Shown one piece after another: positions 17,818-26,042 of a stretch of DNA of 64,000 nucleotides. The notes under the pieces were generated by a model that saw only the letters and a list, made by a program, of their open reading frames with translations, ran no database searches and was not told the DNA's origin. A program made the position numbers and the translations under genes. Position 1 is the first letter of the stretch. The number at the start of each line of letters is the position of its first letter. The DNA comes from DASUBV01 sp036510065 (GTDB taxonomy: Bacteria; Actinomycetota; Actinomycetes; Streptosporangiales; Streptosporangiaceae), in the NCBI GenBank assembly GCA_036510065.1, contig DATCEO010000017.1, forward strand, positions 62,001 to 126,000, given 5' to 3'.

Positions 17818-17838
17818 GGCTGCGACATTTCGGCAGCC
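17818..17838. promoter_or_regulatory. Inverted repeat in the mannosidase-lacI divergent region
   Basis: GGCTGC and GCAGCC flank nine bases just upstream of the LacI gene, and the palindrome GTTAAC lies next to it at 17811-17816. Either could serve as an operator for autoregulation and for control of the GH38 gene. Symmetry is seen; function is inferred from position. Confidence 0.35.
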
Positions 17839-17868
17839 GGCCACGCAGGGGCGGGAGCGTGACTGCTG

Positions 17869-18900
17869 ATGCCTGAGCCAGTGGTGACGCTCAGGGACGT
17901 CGCCCAGCGGGCCGGCGTGCACCCGGCGACCGCGTCCCGGGCCCTCAGCCCCGCGACCCGGCTGCTCGTCAGCGACGCGACCGCGCGCCGCGTGGTGCAA
18001 GCCGCTGCTGAGCTGGGCTACCGCCCGAACGCGATGGCCCGCAGCCTGCGGACGAGGCGGTCGCACACGATCGGCGTGCTCATCCCCGACCTGAACAACC
18101 CGCTCTTCCCGCCGATGGTGCGGGGCCTGGAGGACCGGCTGGCGGCCGACGGCTACGTGGCGCTGCTCGGCAATACCGACGGCCGGCTCGATCGCGAGCA
18201 GCAGGTATTCGAGCAGATGCGGGCGCGCAGCGTCGACGGGTACGCGCTCGCGACGGCGAGCCTGAGCAGCCCGGTGCTGGCCGAGGCGGCCCGGGACGGG
18301 CTGACCGTAGTGCTGATGAACCGGCTCGCCGAGGACTATGACTTTCCCGCGGTCTCCGTGGACAACGAGCGCGGCGCCCGGCTGGCCGTCGCGCACCTGG
18401 CCGCGCTCGGGCATACCCGGATTGGGTACATCGCCGGCCCGCAGGGCCTGTCGACCGGGCTGAATCGCTATCGCGGCTTCCTGGCCGGCATGCACGAGGC
18501 CGGCCTCACGGTGCCGCCGGGCAGCGTCGCCTTCGCCGACGCGTTCTCGATCGAGGAGGGGCAGCGGTGCGGCAGGCGCATCCTGGCGGACCGCCCGCAG
18601 TGCACCGCCCTGGCCGCCGGTAACGACATGCTGGCCGTCGGCTGCTATGCCGCGATCGAGGAGGCGGGGCTGAACTGCCCCGCCGACGTGTCCGTCGTGG
18701 GCTTCAACGACATGCCCTTCATCGACCGGCTGCGGCCACCGATGACCACGGTGGCCTTCCCGCACTACCAGCTCGGCACCGAAGCCGCCCGCCTGCTCCT
18801 GGAGCGGCTGTCGGGCAGCGAGAAGCCGCCCACGGTCTTGTACCTGGTTCCCGAGCTGGTCGTGCGGGGATCCACCGCGCCGACCAGGGGCGCCCGCTGA
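17869..18900 (+). CDS. LacI family transcriptional regulator
   Basis: A 343-residue LacI/GalR-type repressor. The HTH is canonical (VTLRDVAQRAGVHPATASRAL) with the hinge helix RPNAMARSLRTRRS, then a periplasmic-binding-like effector domain (IGVLIPDLNNPLFPPMVRGLEDRL; VSVDNERGARLAVAHLAALGHTRIGYIAG; ALAAGNDMLAVGCYAAIEEAGL; VVGFNDMPFIDRLRPPMTTV). Neighbouring genes suggest two possible targets: the divergent GH38 enzyme, and the dehydrogenase downstream, which has a LacI-like operator at 18998. Ligand is not readable, but a sugar or polyol is typical. Confidence 0.9.
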   Translation: MPEPVVTLRDVAQRAGVHPATASRALSPATRLLVSDATARRVVQAAAELGYRPNAMARSLRTRRSHTIGVLIPDLNNPLFPPMVRGLEDRLAADGYVALLGNTDGRLDREQQVFEQMRARSVDGYALATASLSSPVLAEAARDGLTVVLMNRLAEDYDFPAVSVDNERGARLAVAHLAALGHTRIGYIAGPQGLSTGLNRYRGFLAGMHEAGLTVPPGSVAFADAFSIEEGQRCGRRILADRPQCTALAAGNDMLAVGCYAAIEEAGLNCPADVSVVGFNDMPFIDRLRPPMTTVAFPHYQLGTEAARLLLERLSGSEKPPTVLYLVPELVVRGSTAPTRGAR

Positions 18901-18949
18901 TGCGGCGTGACGCACTGGGCAAAGTAGTCATAACCTTGCCCGGAGGGCC

Positions 18950-18979
18950 TTGACAGGGCGGCGCTGCGGAGGCCATTTT
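18950..18979 (+). promoter_or_regulatory. Sigma-70-like promoter before the dehydrogenase
   Basis: TTGACA (18950-18955) is followed after 18 bases by CATTTT (18974-18979). It is the clearest -35 box found in the window and lies 41-70 bases before the dehydrogenase ATG, with a LacI-like operator immediately downstream of the expected start point. Confidence 0.5.
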
Positions 18980-18997
18980 GGGGGTCAACAATTATCG

Positions 18998-19013
18998 CTG
19001 CAAACGATTGTGG
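18998..19013. promoter_or_regulatory. LacI-family-like operator
   Basis: CTGCAAACGATTGTGG matches 13 of 16 positions of the symmetric LacI/CcpA-family consensus CTGCAAACGTTTGCAG, with a perfect left half and the central CG. It lies just downstream of the predicted promoter, where a bound repressor would block transcription. The LacI gene immediately upstream is the natural candidate. A longer, weaker ACAAT...ATTGT symmetry surrounds it. Confidence 0.5.
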
Positions 19014-19019
19014 TTCGAC

Positions 19020-19985
19020 ATGGCAGATGAGCAGGGCGGGTTGCGGATCGGCTGGCTGGGCGCCGGCCGGATGGGCGCGATGCTCATCCGTCGCCTGCTG
19101 AGCGCCGGGTGTGACGTGTCGGTCTACAACCGGACCAAGGCCAAGGCCGAGCCGCTGGCGGCATACGGGGCCAAGATCGTGGACTCGGTGGCCGACCTGG
19201 CCGCGACGGACCTGGTGTTCGTGACGGTGGGCACGCCCCAGGACCTGATCGAGGCGATGACCGGCCCGGCCGGGCTGGCCTCGGCGGACCGGGTGCCGCG
19301 CATCGTGGTGGACAGCTCGACGGTCTCGGCCGACGCCTCGCGGCAGGTGCGGCAGGCGCTCGCCGCTCGCGGCACCCAGCTGCTGGCCGCCCCGATCATG
19401 GGCAATCCCCGGGTGGCCGCGGCGGGCAAGCTCACGTTCGCCGTCTCCGGGCCGCGGGAGGCCTTCGACGAGGCGCTGCCGTACCTGAGCCTGCTCGGGG
19501 CCGGCGCAACCTACGTGGGCGACGGCGAGACCGCCCGGATCGTGAAGCTCTGCCACAACTTGTTCCTCGGCATCGTGGCCCAGTCGCTGGCCGAGATCAC
19601 CGTGCTGGCGCAGCGCTCCGGGGTCAGCCGGCAGGCCTTCCTGGCCTGCCTGAACAACAGCGTGATGGGCTCGCAGTTCACCCGGTACAAGACGCCGGCG
19701 CTGGTGAACCTGGACTTCACGCCGACCTTCACCGGCGAGCTGCTGCGCAAGGACTTCGACCTCGGCCTGGCGGCGGCCCGAGAGCGGGAGGTCCCGATGC
19801 CGGTGGCCGGGCTGGTGCACCAGCTGGTGCAGAGCCTGGTCGGCCACGGCTACGGCGGCGACGACTTCGCCGCCCTGCTGCTGCTCGAGGCGGAGGCCGC
19901 CGGCCTGGAACTCGAGAGTGAGAACGTCCAGGTGCCCGACGGCCTGGAGCCAGCTGACCCAACCGAAGCCGACGACACGCACTGA
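19020..19985 (+). CDS. NAD(P)-dependent beta-hydroxyacid dehydrogenase (HIBADH/6PGDH family)
   Basis: A 321-residue protein of the 3-hydroxyisobutyrate dehydrogenase / tartronate semialdehyde reductase family. A Rossmann motif opens it (RIGWLGAGRMGAMLIRRLLSAG), followed by YNRTKAKAEPL, the substrate motif VDSSTVSADASRQVRQAL and PIMGNPRVAAAGKL, and the catalytic helix ARIVKLCHNLFLG with the conserved Lys and Asn. The ATG at 19020 gives the normal start, MADEQGGLRIGWLG. The gene sits between a LacI regulator and a Liv-type importer and probably oxidises an intermediate of the imported compound. The substrate cannot be determined from motifs alone. Confidence 0.83.
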   Translation: MADEQGGLRIGWLGAGRMGAMLIRRLLSAGCDVSVYNRTKAKAEPLAAYGAKIVDSVADLAATDLVFVTVGTPQDLIEAMTGPAGLASADRVPRIVVDSSTVSADASRQVRQALAARGTQLLAAPIMGNPRVAAAGKLTFAVSGPREAFDEALPYLSLLGAGATYVGDGETARIVKLCHNLFLGIVAQSLAEITVLAQRSGVSRQAFLACLNNSVMGSQFTRYKTPALVNLDFTPTFTGELLRKDFDLGLAAAREREVPMPVAGLVHQLVQSLVGHGYGGDDFAALLLLEAEAAGLELESENVQVPDGLEPADPTEADDTH

Positions 19986-20048
19986 CAGCACAGAACTACT
20001 GACAGCACAGCACTACTGACAGCACAGCATTACTGACAGCACAGCACT
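19981..20048 (+). repeat. Four tandem 17-nt repeats starting at the dehydrogenase stop codon
   Basis: Units ACTGACAGCACAGCACT occur head to tail at 19981, 19998, 20015 and 20032, with one or two substitutions in the first and third. The first unit contains the TGA of the dehydrogenase. The array lies about 80 bases before the substrate-binding protein start. No inverted symmetry is present, so it is not a terminator; it may be a slippage array or a row of regulator sites. Confidence 0.85.
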
Positions 20049-20130
20049 GGGGCAGGCCCGCGGACGCGAGCCGGCCACTCCCGCGCCATTCAAGGATGAA
20101 GCCCTTACCGTCAGCGGAAGGAGAGCCGGG

Positions 20131-21390
20131 ATGATGTCACGCCACGCCCGGTTGATAGCTCTCGCCGGGACCGCCGCCGTCGCCACCGCGACGGTGGCCG
20201 GCTGCGGCAGCAGTTCGAGCAGTTCCAGCGGAAAGCACCAGGCCGGCCCGATCGTGGTCGGCGCGTCCCTCTCCCTCACGGGGGACTTCTCGGCCGACGG
20301 CCAGGCGTTCGCGCGCGGCTACGAGCTCTGGCAGCACGACGTCAACTCGGGCGGCGGCCTGCTCGGCCGCCAGGTCAAGCTCATCATCCTCAATGACGCG
20401 AGCAGCCCCACCCAGGTGGTCAGCAACTACGACAAGCTGATCTCCAGCGATCACGTGAACCTGACGTTCGGGCCCTTCTCGTCGCTGCTCACCACGCCGG
20501 CCTCCGCGGTGGCCGCCCGCAATGGCCTGGCGTTCATCGAGGGCGCCGGCGGCGCGCCGTCGGTCTTCACCGCTCCCGCCAACGAGCAGGCGCACAACGT
20601 GTTTGACGTCAGCCTGCCGATCCAGCAGGAGATGGTGCCGTTCGCCAACTGGGTCAAGTCGCTGCCAGCCAGCCAGCGGCCGAAGACGGCCGCCTACCCG
20701 ATGGCCCAGGACCCGTTCGCCGATCCGCCCGTCCAGGCGACCCAGCAGACGCTGCAGGCGGCCGGAATCCGCACCGTCTATTCCAAGGTCTTCCCGGCCG
20801 AGGTGCCCGACTACACCCCGGCCGCCAATAACGTCGCCGCCAGCGGGGCGCAGGTAGTCGTGCTCGGCTCGACCGACGTGCCGACGGTCGGCGCGTTCAT
20901 GAAGGCCTTCCAGCAGCAGCACTACACGCCCAAGATCTTCATCGCCGCGGCCGGCCCGGACCAGGGCTCCGCGTTCACCAGCGCGGTCGGCACGGGCAAC
21001 GCCAGCGGCATGATGGTCCCGAACGCCTGGTACGGCGGCTCGCCTAACCCGCAGAGCACGAAGATGGTGCAGGAGTACATCGCCAAGTACGGCGGCACCC
21101 CTTCGGACATCAACGCGGACGTGGCCGAGGCCTACGCGGTCGGGCAGGTCGCGGCGCAGGCGGTCAAGGCCACCGGCGGCACCGATAATAAGAAGATCAC
21201 CACCTACCTGCACAGCGGGGTCACGCTGACCAGCGTCCAGGGTCCGGTCACGTTCGACTCGCTCGGCCGGAACAATGCGGCGACGACCTTCATCTTCCAG
21301 TGGCAGAACGGCAAGTACGTGCCGGTGCTGCCGCTCGGCACCGCGGGCGGCGCCACGCTCCTGAACCCCAAGCCGGCCTGGACCGGCTGA
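20131..21390 (+). CDS. Branched-chain amino-acid-type ABC transporter substrate-binding lipoprotein
   Basis: A 419-residue type I periplasmic-binding protein (LivJ/Peripla_BP_6). It opens with a lipoprotein signal ending TVAGC, so Cys ~26 would be lipidated by Lgt, then a Ser-rich linker. The mature domain begins PIVVGASLSLTGDFSADGQAFARGYELWQHDVNSGGG and continues RQVKLIILNDASSPTQVVSNYDKLI, typical of the family. The start has a strong GGAAGGAGAG site; two adjacent ATGs are possible. First gene of a Liv-like operon (binding protein, two permeases, two ATPases). Family members also bind amides, urea and aromatic acids, so the ligand is open; the downstream catabolic genes argue for something other than a common amino acid. 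Confidence 0.88.
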   Translation: MMSRHARLIALAGTAAVATATVAGCGSSSSSSSGKHQAGPIVVGASLSLTGDFSADGQAFARGYELWQHDVNSGGGLLGRQVKLIILNDASSPTQVVSNYDKLISSDHVNLTFGPFSSLLTTPASAVAARNGLAFIEGAGGAPSVFTAPANEQAHNVFDVSLPIQQEMVPFANWVKSLPASQRPKTAAYPMAQDPFADPPVQATQQTLQAAGIRTVYSKVFPAEVPDYTPAANNVAASGAQVVVLGSTDVPTVGAFMKAFQQQHYTPKIFIAAAGPDQGSAFTSAVGTGNASGMMVPNAWYGGSPNPQSTKMVQEYIAKYGGTPSDINADVAEAYAVGQVAAQAVKATGGTDNKKITTYLHSGVTLTSVQGPVTFDSLGRNNAATTFIFQWQNGKYVPVLPLGTAGGATLLNPKPAWTG

Positions 21391-21439
21391 CCCTGACCGC
21401 GGCGGTGCCCGGGGCTGCTCGGGGCCAGGGAGGTGGGAG

Positions 21440-22321
21440 ATGACGACCAAACTGCTGCACGCGATCGTCAGCGGCGTGCTCGGCGGCGGCGTCTACGCGC
21501 TGATGGCCGTCGGGCTGACCCTCATCTTCGGCGTGCTCGACATCATCAACATCGCCCAGGGCATCATGGTCGTCCTGGGCGCCTACCTCAGCTACGCGCT
21601 CTCCGTGCACCTGCACATCGGCCTGTTCACTGGCTTGCTCATCACGGTGCCCGCGATGTTCGTCATCGGAGTGGCCGTCCAGTGGCTGTTCATCCGGCCG
21701 CTGACCGGCCGTGACCGCACCTCGATGTCGCTGCTGGCCTGCTATGCGGTCGCGATCATCATCGAGGGCGTCCTGTACTGGGCGTTCGGTCCCAACTACG
21801 TCACCCTGTCCGCCTCCTACACCACCTCGAGCATGCACGTCCTCGGGTTCTACCTGCCTTATATCTACCTGTACGGCTTCGCCATGGCGGTCGCCCTGGT
21901 GCTGGCGCTGTACGGCCTGCTGTACCGGACTAAGTTCGGCCGCGCGATCCGCGCGACCATGCAGGACCGGACCGCCGCCCTGCTGGTGGGCATCAACGTC
22001 AACCGGGTGGCGGCGCTGACGTTCGGCATCGGCGTCGCCGTCACCGCCGTGGGCGGCATGGTCTACGGCGCGACCAGCAGCGGCTTCAACCCCAACAGCG
22101 GCTACGACCTGATCTCCCGCCTGCTGGCCATTATCATCCTCGGCGGCCTGGGCAGCATCGGCGGTGCGCTGGCGGCGTCCGTGCTCATGCTGACCATCGA
22201 GTCCGTGGTGGACATCTGGTCCCCGACCTGGGCCGTCGCGGTGTTCTACGCGGCGCTGGTCCTGGTGCTGACGCTGCGCCCGGCGGGCCTGTTCGGCCGC
22301 CAGGCGGCGCGGGCACAGTGA
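21440..22321 (+). CDS. LivH-type ABC transporter permease
   Basis: A 293-residue inner-membrane permease with about eight membrane segments. Family hallmarks are LLHAIVSGVLGGGVYALMAVGLTLIFGVLDIINIAQG at the start and the coupling segment TKFGRAIRATMQDRTAALLVGINVNRV with YDLISRLLAIIILGGLGSIGGALAA. GGAGG precedes the ATG by eight bases. It follows the binding protein by 50 bases and would pair with the LivM-type permease encoded next. Confidence 0.88.
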   Translation: MTTKLLHAIVSGVLGGGVYALMAVGLTLIFGVLDIINIAQGIMVVLGAYLSYALSVHLHIGLFTGLLITVPAMFVIGVAVQWLFIRPLTGRDRTSMSLLACYAVAIIIEGVLYWAFGPNYVTLSASYTTSSMHVLGFYLPYIYLYGFAMAVALVLALYGLLYRTKFGRAIRATMQDRTAALLVGINVNRVAALTFGIGVAVTAVGGMVYGATSSGFNPNSGYDLISRLLAIIILGGLGSIGGALAASVLMLTIESVVDIWSPTWAVAVFYAALVLVLTLRPAGLFGRQAARAQ

Positions 22322-22345
22322 GGACGGCGCCATGAGGATCGCCCC

Positions 22346-23413
22346 ATGAAAACGACATTGCCGCACCCGCGGGCGGGGGTGCTGCTCGCCCTGCTCGCGC
22401 TGGCCGCTGCCGTGGCCTTCCCGCTGCTGGCTGCCAGCCAGCAGGACACCGCCATCGGCGTGGACACGCTCATCTTCGTGGCCGCGGCGGTGGCCTGGAA
22501 CATCTTCTCCGGCTATTCCGGCTACATCTCGCTCGGGCATGCGGTGTTCTTCGGCAGCGGCGCCTACGCGGCGGGGATAGCGGCCCGGGACTGGCATATC
22601 AACGGCGGCGCCGAGTTCGCGCTGCTGCTGCTGGGCGCGGCCGTCGGGGCGGTGATCGCCGTGCCGTTCGGCCTGATCGCCCTGCGCGTGCGGCGGCACA
22701 CCTTTGTCGTGGTCACCATCGCGATATTCTTCATCTTCCAGCTGATGGCGTTCAACCTGTCGTTCACCGGCGGCACCACCGGGCTGCCCGCGCCGTTCCT
22801 GCTCTGGAGCCCGGTCACCTTCAATGACCGCTTCTACTACGTCGCGCTGGTGATCGCGGCGGGCACCATCGCGCTGTCCTGGCTGATCCGGCGGTCGCGG
22901 TTCGGCCTGCAGCTGCGCGCGATCCGCGACGACGAGGACCGGGCCGCGGGCCTCGGCGTGCGGACCCTGCGGGTCAAGCTGACCGCGTTCGTGATCTCCG
23001 GCGCCATCACCGGCATGGTGGGCGCGCTGTGGTTCTTCTTCGTCGGCGAGGTGCTGCCGCAGACCGGCTTCGACCCCATCTTCGATCTCACCGTGGCCCT
23101 GATGGCCTTCCTCGGCGGCCTGGCCACGGTCGCAGGGCCGGTCCTGGGCGCCCTCATCCTGGAGCCCGGCCAGCAGCTCCTGACCCAGCAGATCACCAGC
23201 AACTACCTCAGCCAGATCCTGCTCGGGGGCGTGTTCCTGGTGGTCATCCTGCTGCTGCCGCGCGGCCTGATCCCGACCGCCAGCGAGAAGATCAGGTCGC
23301 GGCGCGCCAGCAGGCGCGACCGCGACGTCAGCCCCGCGGCCCGCGGCGACCTGCCGCCCGGCAGCCCCGCTGGCGGGCCGCCGGCCGACCGCGCGGCCGG
23401 GCGGCCGGCATGA
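22346..23413 (+). CDS. LivM-type ABC transporter permease
   Basis: A 355-residue permease with about nine membrane segments. NIFSGYSGYISLGHAVFFGSGAYAAGIAA and the coupling sequence RSRFGLQLRAIRDDEDRAAGLGVRTLRVKLTAFVISGAITGMVGALW are diagnostic of LivM. The last ~40 residues are an Arg/Pro-rich cytoplasmic tail not usual in the family. Its TGA overlaps the ATG of the next gene. An upstream in-frame alternative start is not supported by a ribosome site. Confidence 0.88.
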   Translation: MKTTLPHPRAGVLLALLALAAAVAFPLLAASQQDTAIGVDTLIFVAAAVAWNIFSGYSGYISLGHAVFFGSGAYAAGIAARDWHINGGAEFALLLLGAAVGAVIAVPFGLIALRVRRHTFVVVTIAIFFIFQLMAFNLSFTGGTTGLPAPFLLWSPVTFNDRFYYVALVIAAGTIALSWLIRRSRFGLQLRAIRDDEDRAAGLGVRTLRVKLTAFVISGAITGMVGALWFFFVGEVLPQTGFDPIFDLTVALMAFLGGLATVAGPVLGALILEPGQQLLTQQITSNYLSQILLGGVFLVVILLLPRGLIPTASEKIRSRRASRRDRDVSPAARGDLPPGSPAGGPPADRAAGRPA

Positions 23414-24186
23414 CCGCGCTGCTGCGGACCGAGGGCGTGGCCAAGGCCTTCGGCGGGGTGCAGGCCCTGGCCGACTGCACGATCGAGGTGGAGCAGGGCA
23501 GCATCACCGGGCTGATCGGGCCCAACGGCTCCGGCAAGACCACGCTGTTCAACGTGATCACCGGATACGAGCGGCTGGACTCCGGGGACGTCTACATGGA
23601 CGGCGGGAAGATCACCAACGTGCCGCCGCAGCGGGTGTTCGCCCTGGGCGTCGGCCGGACCTTCCAGCTGACCCGGATCTTCCCCCGGCTCACGGTCATG
23701 GAGAACATGCTGGTCGCCGCGCAGCACACCGGCCAGCCCGCCGGTACCAGGAGCGGGTTCCGCAACCCGCTGGCCCGGTCGGGCGGTTCCGCCGACCGGC
23801 GGCGGGCCCTGGAGCTGCTGGAGTTCACCGGGATCGCCGATCACGCCGGCGCGCTGGCAGGCACCTTGTCCTACGGGCAGCGCAAGCTGCTCGAGCTGTC
23901 CTACGTGCTCGTCGCCGATCCGGCGGTGGTGCTGCTGGACGAGCCGGCCGGCGGGGTCAACCCCTCGCTGATCACCCACATCTCCGCCCGGATCCGCGAG
24001 CTCAACGAGGCGGGCAAGACCTTCCTCATCGTCGAGCACAACATGGACTTCGTGATGGGCCTGTGCCACCGGGTCACCGTGCTCGACTACGGCACGGTGG
24101 TGGCCGCCGGGACGCCGGAGGTCATCAAGACCGATCCGCGCGTCCTCGACGCGTACCTGGGAATCGAGGAAGACGCCGATGAGTAG
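23410..24186 (+). CDS. LivG-type ABC transporter ATP-binding protein
   Basis: A 258-residue ATPase. Walker A LIGPNGSGKTTLFNVITGYERLDSG, Q-loop RTFQLTRIFPRLTVMENML, signature LSYGQRKLLELSYVL, Walker B AVVLLDEPAGGVNPSL and switch His in IVEHNMDFVM are all intact. The final FVMGLCHRVTVLDYG segment is typical of LivG. The ATG at 23410 overlaps the LivM stop as ATGA. The frame is open well upstream but that sequence is antiparallel to LivM coding and is not used. Confidence 0.9.
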   Translation: MTALLRTEGVAKAFGGVQALADCTIEVEQGSITGLIGPNGSGKTTLFNVITGYERLDSGDVYMDGGKITNVPPQRVFALGVGRTFQLTRIFPRLTVMENMLVAAQHTGQPAGTRSGFRNPLARSGGSADRRRALELLEFTGIADHAGALAGTLSYGQRKLLELSYVLVADPAVVLLDEPAGGVNPSLITHISARIRELNEAGKTFLIVEHNMDFVMGLCHRVTVLDYGTVVAAGTPEVIKTDPRVLDAYLGIEEDADE

Positions 24187-24916
24187 CGACGCGGCGCTCG
24201 TCGTCGAGGCCGTGACCGCCGGCTACGGCGGCGGGGACGTGCTGCACGAGGTCAGCTTCAGCGTTCCCCGCGGCCAGATCACCTGCGTCGTCGGGCCGAA
24301 CGGCGCGGGCAAGTCCACGCTGATGGCCGCGATCAGCGGGCTGCTGCGGCCCAGGAGCGGCCGCGTGCTGCTGAACGACGAGCCGCTGAGCGGCAAGAGC
24401 CCGCGCCAGGTGCTGGACCTGGGCATCGTCCAGGTGCCGCAGAACCACAGCCTGTTCCGGGAGATGACCGTCCGGGAGAACATCGACCTGGGCGGTTACA
24501 CGATCGGGGACCGCGCGCTGCTGGCCCGGCGGCGCGCCGCCGTGGAGGAGATGTTCCCGGTGGTGGCCGACTGGTCGGCCAAGAAGGCCGGCAGCCTGTC
24601 GGGCGGGCAGCAGCGCCTGGTGGAGTTCGCCCGCTGCCTGATGCTCGATCCATCGCTGATCATCCTGGACGAGCCGTCGATGGGACTGGCCCCCAAGGTG
24701 CTGCGATCGGTCTTCGACGCCGTGGCGATGATGAACGCGGCCGGCAAGACGGTGCTGCTGGTCGAGCAGAACGCGCGGGCCGGCCTGCGGCTGGCCGGCC
24801 GGGGAGTGGTGCTGGAGAACGGCCGGGTGCGGCTGGCCGGCACCGGCCGCGAGGTGCTGGAGCACCCGGAGATCGGCGCCCTGTACCTGGGCGGCTCGTC
24901 GGAGAGCCGCGCGTGA
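24179..24916 (+). CDS. LivF-type ABC transporter ATP-binding protein
   Basis: A 245-residue ATPase, the second nucleotide-binding subunit of the importer. Walker A VVGPNGAGKSTLMAAISGLL, the LivF-typical VPQNHSLFREMTVRENI, signature LSGGQQRLVEFARCL, Walker B LIILDEPSMGLAPK and LLVEQNARAGLRLAGRG are seen. It overlaps the end of the LivG gene by 8 bases, so the transporter genes are translationally linked. It is followed 58 bases later by the amidohydrolase gene. Confidence 0.9.
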   Translation: MSSDAALVVEAVTAGYGGGDVLHEVSFSVPRGQITCVVGPNGAGKSTLMAAISGLLRPRSGRVLLNDEPLSGKSPRQVLDLGIVQVPQNHSLFREMTVRENIDLGGYTIGDRALLARRRAAVEEMFPVVADWSAKKAGSLSGGQQRLVEFARCLMLDPSLIILDEPSMGLAPKVLRSVFDAVAMMNAAGKTVLLVEQNARAGLRLAGRGVVLENGRVRLAGTGREVLEHPEIGALYLGGSSESRA

Positions 24917-24974
24917 GGCTGGGACCCGCCGTGCGGCCCGGTACGGCCGGGTGCGCCGTGAAGCCGGGTGCGCC

Positions 24975-26036
24975 ATGATCCTGGACGCGCACTGTCACGT
25001 CATCGTGCCCGAGATGACTACCAGCGCGGTGCCCGAGCACTGGCGCCCGTCGATCAGCCGCTCCGGCGGCGAGCCCGGCGAGCCGGGCGGCTCGGGCGAG
25101 CAGGTCGTGCAGTTCCGGGGCACCCGGCTGCGGTCGGCGGTGGCCGAGTTCAGCGATACCGGCGTGATGCTGGCCCAGGCGGCGGCCGCCGGCGTGACGC
25201 ACCTGCTGCTGTCGCCCTGGATCATGCTGGTGCCGGTGACGGCGCCGCCGGCCGAGGCGGCCCGGGTGTGCCGGATCCAGAACGACGCGCTGGCCGGCGC
25301 CGCCGCCCGCCATCCCGGCGCGGTCCGGGTCCTGGGCGCGGTGCCGCTGCAGGACCCGGCGGCGGCCGCCCGCGAGCTGGAGTACCTGATGAGCCTGCCG
25401 GGCGTCTGCGGGGCCGAGGTGCCGGCCAGCGTGGCCGGGGACTACCTCGGCCACCCGCGGTTCCTGCCGTTCTGGGAGACCGCCGCCGGCACCGGCGCGG
25501 TCATCTTCGTCCACCCCACGACCACCGGGTTCGGCCCGGCCGCGCTGGCGGACTACTACCTGTGGAACTCGGTCGGCAACCCGCTGGAGACCGCGATCAC
25601 CGCGGCGCACCTGATCGCCGCCGGAGTGCTGGAGCGGCTCCCCGAGCTGATCGTCCTGCTGGCGCACGGCGGCGGCGGGCTGCTGGCGCTGCGCGGCCGG
25701 CTGGGCCGGGCCTTCGCGGTCCGGCCCGAGGCCAGGGCGGCGTGCGCCGCCGGCCCGGAGGCCTCGCTGCGACGGCTCTACTACGACAGCCTGGTCCACG
25801 ACCCGGCCGTGCTGGCCGCCCTGGTCGGGTTCGCCGGGGCCGGGCACGTGCTGCTGGGCTCCGATCGCCCGTTCGACATGGGCACGGCCGACCCGGCCGG
25901 CGACCTGGCGGCCGCCCGCCTGAGCCTGGGCGATGAGCAGCTCATCCTCGGCGGCAACGCAGCGCGCCTGCTGGGGATCGGCGATGGCGCGGCCAGCGGG
26001 GCGGCCGATGCACCTTCCGACCAGGCAGCGAGGTAG
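24975..26036 (+). CDS. Amidohydrolase family 2 (ACMSD-like) metal-dependent hydrolase/decarboxylase
   Basis: A 353-residue TIM-barrel protein of the amidohydrolase-2 family, which contains ACMSD, gamma-resorcylate decarboxylase and related C-C or C-N lyases. The opening MILDAHCHVIVP supplies the His-x-His metal pair; later metal or catalytic residues are the His in LLAHGGGGLLALRGRLGRAF and the Asp in VLLGSDRPFDMG. The ATG at 24975 begins the first strand; a GTG at 24951 is an alternative. It lies between the Liv importer and the M24-like gene in one apparent operon, so it probably acts on the imported compound or an intermediate. The exact reaction is unknown. Confidence 0.75.
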   Translation: MILDAHCHVIVPEMTTSAVPEHWRPSISRSGGEPGEPGGSGEQVVQFRGTRLRSAVAEFSDTGVMLAQAAAAGVTHLLLSPWIMLVPVTAPPAEAARVCRIQNDALAGAAARHPGAVRVLGAVPLQDPAAAARELEYLMSLPGVCGAEVPASVAGDYLGHPRFLPFWETAAGTGAVIFVHPTTTGFGPAALADYYLWNSVGNPLETAITAAHLIAAGVLERLPELIVLLAHGGGGLLALRGRLGRAFAVRPEARAACAAGPEASLRRLYYDSLVHDPAVLAALVGFAGAGHVLLGSDRPFDMGTADPAGDLAAARLSLGDEQLILGGNAARLLGIGDGAASGAADAPSDQAAR

Positions 26037-26042
26037 CTGACA

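Noticed and set aside
19981..20048. Possible CRISPR-like array
   Set aside because: Direct repeats are contiguous without spacers and there are no cas genes, so it is a simple tandem repeat.
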